This document shows, piece after piece, positions 7,071-10,623 of a DNA stretch of 10,623 bases. The stretch is taken from contig CAMOZF010000037.1 in NCBI GenBank assembly GCA_946630765.1, positions 1-10,623 of the forward strand, written 5' to 3'. The position numbers and the translations under genes are program-made. Under the pieces are notes generated by a model. That model had not been told where the DNA came from, did not search any database, and was given only the letters and a program-made list of their open reading frames with translations. Numbering within the stretch: the stretch's first letter is position 1; every line of letters begins with the position of its first letter. Origin of the DNA: an uncultured Lachnospiraceae bacterium (GTDB lineage Bacteria; Bacillota_A; Clostridia; Lachnospirales; Lachnospiraceae).

Positions 7071-9014
7071 TTACAGACTGATCTCCGGCCCGTCGTTCTG
7101 CGCTTCCGGATGGTAATCGGAATGTATGTCGATGTACCTTTTTCCGTAGCTGGAAGAAATCACGCTGATTGCTCTTTCGTTATGTTTTTTCCGTACTTCG
7201 GTCGTGCGCCGAAGTACGCTCTCACTGACTGCGCTCGCGTACGGTGTGCCTTTCCCGAGCTCCACCATAAAATCCAGCGTCTGTTCGACTCTTCGCTGTT
7301 CCGCGTCTGTCTTCCTGAGAGACTTCCTGCCCTTCATATACTCGATTGTGTTGTTGAAAATCTCCTCGAATTTATACTCCCCATTTTTCTTCGGGTCCGT
7401 GCTGTTTTCGATCTCATAATTTCGGAGAGAGTCCACACTGTTTTTCAGCTTCTGCCAGCTTTCACCGTGGTTCTCTGTCTGATCGAGATACGGCGCCATC
7501 GCCTTGAGGTTTTTCAGCATTTCCCTGCGCTGTTCGATCGTCATCGAATGGAAGGGATGGAACATACCCATCGCAGCTTCCGAAAGCTCCCTGTCGCTTT
7601 TTCCAAGATACTCGTCCAGTTTCCCGGACTTGACGATTTCCTTAAATGCAGACGTGTTCCGGATCCGCTCCGCGAAATGCCGCGCGGTTCCGAGGTTGAA
7701 TTCCGAGGCTTCAGCCGTATTCTGGCCGTTAACCATCTGGACGCGGCGGGCAGCCATCATCTTGGACAGGAGAACCGCTTTTTCTTTTTCGCTGTAATGA
7801 CGACCGGGTTCCGGCTTGTGGAGTTCCGCGTAGCGTGCCCAGGTCCGGCCGCGGCTGTCCGCTGCAATGTCTTTTCCGTTTTGAAGCCAGGTTTCCTGCG
7901 TCAGCTTTCTCTGTTCTGCCTGCTGCCTTCTTTCTCTTTCCGGCCGCTCACGCTCCTCCTTCTCCTTCTCCATGGCCTGCCGGACAGCGTCTCTCTCGGC
8001 CTTTCTTTTCTCTTCCTGTCTCTTCTGTTTCTCTTTTTCTTCCTTTTCCTCCTTTGTCAGAAGGTTTTTTTCGTCCCGGAGCCTAAATACTTTTCGTCCG
8101 AGGCTCGACGAATAGGAGGCGCCGGGGTCGTTGCCGGTCACAATTGCCTTAAGCCTTTGTTCATCCTCCGCAATCATCTCCCGTGAAGCAACGCTCAGGT
8201 AGTTTGTAAGAAGCTTCGAGCGACCGGATTTCTTCTGGATCTCGCGGATATGATTCTCAGCCTCCGCACGGGTCTTTCCATGCAGGAGATAACTTAATAG
8301 CATGTTCCGCTTCTCCTCAGGATTTGTTTCCGGGGCGTCGAAGCCTTCCAGAAGCGTTTCCGGCTTTTCTCCTTCCGAAAGCGTCCTGACCGTCACATTA
8401 AAGTTTCCGGAATCGTCGTTCACCGTGAAGACTTCCGCTTTCTTCTTTTCAGCCTGCTCTTTTACACGGTATACGCCCGATCCGAGTTCCTGAGACAGTG
8501 CCATCCGATCGTCGGAAACTCCGCCAAGGAGCTCATCTTTGACTTCACCCTCTGCTTCTCTTGAAATCATCAGGTGTCCGAAAAGTGCGCCGCGAAGCTT
8601 CCCGGCGTTTTTGACAATGTTCGTTGCGGACATATTGGTCGTAATATCTGTCGCAAGCGGCCGCACGGTCTCATCCGTATACAGGATTTCACGGTAAATC
8701 GTGTAATGGAAATCCCTCGAATCCGAAAAGCGGTCATTGATGCTCTCGTGGTTTTCGGCTGCTCTCTTTACGCCGTCGGGCCCGTCCTCCCGCAGATAGT
8801 TTTGCCTGTTCAGGAGGTCTTTTTCAAACTGCGCCGAATCCTCTTCAAGCATGAGTGACCGGTTCAGGAAGGCTGTTTTCTCAGCCTGGCTGAACTTCAG
8901 GAAATTCCGGTCCATTTCCGGATCGGATGCATAATGCAGAAATTCTTCGTCGCTCATCTTCGAAAATCTCTGGTCCATAGGATTTGCAGCATTGTAATCT
9001 TCTCTTCTAGGCAT
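7071..9014 (-). CDS. Unrecognised 647-residue charged protein with central coiled coil
   Basis: I recognise no family. The N-terminus (MPRREDYN, then FSKMSDEEFLHYASDPEMDR at 17-36) is acidic and helical. Residues about 100-300 form a mixed domain. Residues about 318-372 are a Lys/Glu/Arg coiled coil that includes ERPERERR (356-363), also found in the 1067-residue neighbour. Residues about 375-647 form a helical C-terminal domain with RTWARYAELHKPEPGRHYSE and, near 489-511, MTIEQRREMLKNLKAMAPYL. No signal peptide, membrane segment or catalytic motif is visible. The start is supported by AAGGAAA 6 nt before the ATG at 9012-9014. It has the same composite promoter as both neighbours, with a leader of about 95 nt. 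No terminator separates its stop from copy A of the promoter, so read-through into the next gene is expected. Confidence 0.82.
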   Translation of the reverse strand: MPRREDYNAANPMDQRFSKMSDEEFLHYASDPEMDRNFLKFSQAEKTAFLNRSLMLEEDSAQFEKDLLNRQNYLREDGPDGVKRAAENHESINDRFSDSRDFHYTIYREILYTDETVRPLATDITTNMSATNIVKNAGKLRGALFGHLMISREAEGEVKDELLGGVSDDRMALSQELGSGVYRVKEQAEKKKAEVFTVNDDSGNFNVTVRTLSEGEKPETLLEGFDAPETNPEEKRNMLLSYLLHGKTRAEAENHIREIQKKSGRSKLLTNYLSVASREMIAEDEQRLKAIVTGNDPGASYSSSLGRKVFRLRDEKNLLTKEEKEEKEKQKRQEEKRKAERDAVRQAMEKEKEERERPERERRQQAEQRKLTQETWLQNGKDIAADSRGRTWARYAELHKPEPGRHYSEKEKAVLLSKMMAARRVQMVNGQNTAEASEFNLGTARHFAERIRNTSAFKEIVKSGKLDEYLGKSDRELSEAAMGMFHPFHSMTIEQRREMLKNLKAMAPYLDQTENHGESWQKLKNSVDSLRNYEIENSTDPKKNGEYKFEEIFNNTIEYMKGRKSLRKTDAEQRRVEQTLDFMVELGKGTPYASAVSESVLRRTTEVRKKHNERAISVISSSYGKRYIDIHSDYHPEAQNDGPEISL

Positions 9015-9115
9015 ATTTATTTCCTTGTCTTATCACAGTCCGTATCCGGCGGTATCAGAATCGCCGCAGCTGATTCAGCACGTTCCTCTGCGGATTTTCT
9101 TTTCTATCGATAGAC

Positions 9116-9149
9116 AGTATATGTCATCATGTCCAACAAATGTCCAACA
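9116..9149 (-). promoter_or_regulatory. Composite activator-type promoter, copy B (before the 647-codon gene)
   Basis: On the minus strand direct TGTTGGACA repeats (9141-9149 and 9130-9138, 11-bp period), 8 bp, then TATACT (9116-9121). The hexamer 17 bp upstream of the -10 is again GACATT, so there is no usable -35. The perfect 12-bp palindrome TCTATCGATAGA (9103-9114) lies where transcription should start. Confidence 0.78.
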
Positions 9150-9170
9150 GAAAAACAGAATATTTACGGA

Positions 9171-9991
9171 TTATTTACATGTATGTCCGGACGCCGCTCT
9201 TCCAAGATATGCATACAGCTCATACAGACGGTAACAGTAATATCGCCCTTTTCGGGAAGATCCGGCGTTCTGTGCACGCTGGCCGGCGTCTGCGTTCTGA
9301 CCCGCCGGAGGAATCTGATTGGCAGCGGGCTTCGGGTTTTCCTCCTGAACGGGCTGCTGATTGCCGCCGGGGTTGGGCTGCCCCTCCTGCCGGGGCGGCT
9401 CGTTCGCAATGTTGTCCTGCTGCTGGTTCAGATTAGGCTGCTGATTCTGGTTCAGATTAGGCTGCTGATCCTGGTTCAGATTGGGCTGTGGATTGGAAAG
9501 GGCGTCAAGATACTTCTGATCCTCCTGATTTACGATATATTTACCTTCTTCGATCCACATTCCGTATGCTTGCTTCCGGATATCGCTTTCGCCGAAAACC
9601 ATAGCCAGATCAATATCGTCGTTCTGCGCGAAATTTTTCAGCTCCCGGTCAAATTCCCGGGCATTTCTCTCTGCATCCCGCATGGCAGCCTGAAATGCCG
9701 CCGGGTCATCTTCAAAGCTCGTATCCTTCGCTCTGCGGCAGCTTTCAAAAAGATTGTCGCAGGCGGAGGAAAGCCTGGTAAATATTTCCTGCAGGGGTGA
9801 CCCGGCTGGGTCCTGTCAATTTCGGAGTGCAGATGGCCCGACAGATTTTGCAGAGTCAGGAACTCGTTACTTTGTGTTCTGGTATCAATAACGTCAAGAT
9901 TGTCAGAATCTGAATTCACGGCAAGGTGTGCGGCGATCTGGGCGAAGCTCGGACGCGGAGGAACCTGCCGGATTACGTTTTTACGCGGCAT
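9171..9991 (-). pseudogene. Unrecognised Pro/Gln/Asn-rich protein of about 273 residues, interrupted by a -1 frameshift
   Basis: Translation starts at ATG 9989-9991 behind AAAGGAGGAG. The first frame (MPRKNVIRQVPPRPSFAQIA) is sensible to about residue 60 (LSGHLHSEIDR), then runs into unlikely sequence. Near 9794-9815 the protein-like reading moves to the -1 frame, SPLQEIFTRLSSACDNLFES and onward, to the stop at 9171-9173. The lost base could be in the C4 run at 9794-9797 or near 9812. A stop (9816-9818) in the second frame limits how far upstream the switch can lie. The middle is helical and acidic (FDRELKNFAQNDDIDLAMVF). The C-terminal part is disordered, with three 8-residue repeats (QPNLNQxQ) and a Pro/Gly/Gln-rich stretch, ending in a Tyr/Arg-rich tail. 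No signal peptide or known domain is seen. It shares the composite promoter of its two neighbours. As written, only the truncated or frame-switched product can be made. Confidence 0.65.
9425..9490 (-). repeat. 24-bp tandem repeat, about three copies
   Basis: Units begin at 9425, 9449 and 9473 and are nearly identical on the plus strand (GGTTCAGATTAGGCTGCTGA then TTCT or TCCT). The third copy is diverged at its end. They encode the in-frame peptide repeat QPNLNQxQ, so the copy number can change without breaking the frame. Confidence 0.9.
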
Positions 9992-10086
9992 TAAACTACT
10001 CCTCCTTTCAATTGTTGAGGCCGTTTCCTTGAGAAACAATCTTTTGATGCTGCGGTGTTTTTTGAATTACTGCTGGATTCAGCATC

Positions 10087-10118
10087 ATTATAACCGATCA
10101 TGTCCAACACATGTCCAA
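10087..10118 (-). promoter_or_regulatory. Composite activator-type promoter, copy C (before the Pro/Gln-rich gene)
   Basis: On the minus strand TTGGACA (10112-10118) and TTGGACA (10101-10107) lie 11 bp apart, then 8 bp, then a perfect TATAAT (10087-10092). The hexamer at -35 spacing is GACATG, a poor match. The leader to the ATG at 9991 is about 90 nt. Confidence 0.78.
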
Positions 10119-10428
10119 AAAAAACGAAAAACAGATTACAGAAATAGCCGCTGCTCCGATACCATCCGCAGTTTATTCCGGCAGCCGGTGTATACTTCCC
10201 CGAGACGCTCTTCCCGGCATCGGCCTCACAGTACTTAACAGGGGCTGCGAAAAAACTGTGCGGACAGATTTACATGACAATTTCATAACAGTATCACATC
10301 GTCTTGGTCATGAAAAGGTAACTACAACGCTTTCTATCTACACCCACTTTGTTCCGAATAAAGATTATGTAGCAGCAAATCTTCTGGACAAACTCTGGAC
10401 ATCTGAAGAAGAGAATGAGAAAGAATAA
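10111..10428 (+). pseudogene. Tyrosine recombinase (integrase) C-terminal remnant
   Basis: Only the last 47 codons (from about 10285) look like an integrase. VSHRLGHEKVTTTLSIYTHF carries the conserved box with the catalytic His of RLGH and the Tyr nucleophile of IYTH, followed by an acidic-basic tail. The upstream part of the open frame (10111-10284) does not resemble the SAM-like or catalytic domains. Both catalytic-Arg regions and the N-terminal arm-binding domain are missing in all three forward frames. The first ATG (10111) lies inside the copy C activator repeats and has no ribosome binding site. It is therefore a dead fragment. Full-length relatives have roughly 350-400 residues. The fragment points at the tRNA gene 140 bp downstream, the common layout for elements integrated at a tRNA 3' end. 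Confidence 0.75.
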
Positions 10429-10465
10429 TAGAAAACGAGCGATAATATCATAAAACAAAAGTGAA

Positions 10466-10489
10466 TTCGCCCCAATTTTCGCCCCAATT
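10466..10489. repeat. Perfect tandem repeat of TTCGCCCCAATT, two copies
   Basis: Units at 10466-10477 and 10478-10489 are identical and directly adjacent, in the AT-rich gap between the integrase fragment and the tRNA. The position would suit an integrase arm-binding or attachment-related site, which is inference only. Confidence 0.8.
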
Positions 10490-10523
10490 GCACTTTTTCG
10501 ACACAAAAAATTACAAAAAAAAT

Positions 10524-10560
10524 AGCCAGTGCATCGCCGAATTCGGCTTAAACACTGGCT
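10524..10560 (-). terminator. Hairpin terminator after the tRNA gene
   Basis: AGCCAGTG (10524-10531) pairs with CACTGGCT (10553-10560). The loop contains the smaller self-complementary GCCGAATTCGGC. On the minus strand a run of eight Ts after TA follows, as expected 11 bp downstream of the tRNA. The TTTT on the plus side could also stop transcripts coming from the integrase side. Confidence 0.8.
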
Positions 10561-10570
10561 TTTTGAAGAG

Positions 10571-10623
10571 TAGCGGGGGCAGGATTTGAACCTGCGACCT
10601 CCGGGTTATGAGCCCGACGAGCT
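10571..10623 (-). tRNA. tRNA-Met (CAT), probably initiator tRNA-fMet, 5' part outside the window
   Basis: The minus strand reads from the D-arm end (AGCTC) through the anticodon arm TCGGG-CTCATAA-CCCGG, with anticodon CAT at 10608-10610. The T-arm GCAGG-TTCAAAT-CCTGC, the acceptor strand CCCCGCT and discriminator A (10571) follow. Three consecutive G-C pairs next to the anticodon loop are the hallmark of initiator tRNA. CCA is not encoded. The 5' acceptor strand and most of the D-arm lie beyond the window, so the mismatch at the first acceptor pair that marks initiators could not be checked. Confidence 0.9.

Noticed and set aside
7110..8186. Plus-strand open frame of 358 codons opposite the 647-codon gene
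   Set aside because: The same composition effect as above; the Phe/Leu-rich run is the complement of the Lys/Glu coiled coil. The minus-strand gene has the promoter and ribosome binding site.
9425..9490. Possible CRISPR array
   Set aside because: Units are directly adjacent without spacers and translate in frame into QPNLNQxQ, so this is a coding tandem repeat.
9794..9818. Programmed -1 ribosomal frameshift in the Pro/Gln-rich gene
   Set aside because: No X XXY YYZ slippery heptamer and no clear stimulatory stem or pseudoknot can be seen. A single-base deletion is simpler.
10111..10284. N-terminal part of the integrase open frame as real protein
   Set aside because: Its start codon lies in the promoter repeats, no ribosome binding site is present, and the translation lacks any recombinase feature before about 10285.

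Overview
The window looks like a piece of a Bacillota chromosome, most likely class Clostridia and perhaps Lachnospiraceae. The signs are strong AGGAGG-type ribosome binding sites, U-tailed hairpin terminators, moderate GC, and the mix of nitroreductase, Nudix, esterase and cyclase genes. The genus cannot be read from the sequence. Nearly everything is coded on the minus strand, so the text runs from high to low coordinates.

Right end (about 10.1-10.6 kb): the 3' part of a tRNA with anticodon CAT (probably initiator tRNA-fMet), its hairpin terminator, a perfect 2 x 12 bp tandem repeat, and a plus-strand fragment of a tyrosine recombinase. The fragment keeps only the C-terminal box with the catalytic His and Tyr. 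This is the usual footprint of a decayed integrative element beside a tRNA gene.

Middle (3.7-10.1 kb): three consecutive minus-strand genes for unrecognised, soluble, highly charged proteins: a roughly 273-residue Pro/Gln/Asn-rich protein interrupted by a -1 frameshift, a 647-residue protein, and a 1067-residue protein with a long coiled coil. Each is preceded by the same composite promoter. It has two direct copies of the heptamer TTGGACA with an 11-bp period, then exactly 8 bp, then a -10 hexamer, and no acceptable -35 at 17 bp. This geometry matches the binding-site layout known for SARP-type (OmpR-fold) activators. The three genes therefore look like one co-regulated set, and this is the most novel part of the window.

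Left part (0-3.7 kb): ordinary enzyme genes. An esterase and a nitroreductase form a probable operon behind a clear sigma-A-type promoter, followed by an in-frame Nudix hydrolase-cyclase fusion ending at a hairpin terminator. Beyond that is an alpha/beta hydrolase gene with an in-frame TAA exactly where the family usually has Tyr; it runs off the window edge. A truncated, frameshifted hydrolase-like remnant at 3.4-3.7 kb lies between the enzyme genes and the three-gene cluster. It fits a junction between core chromosome and acquired DNA.
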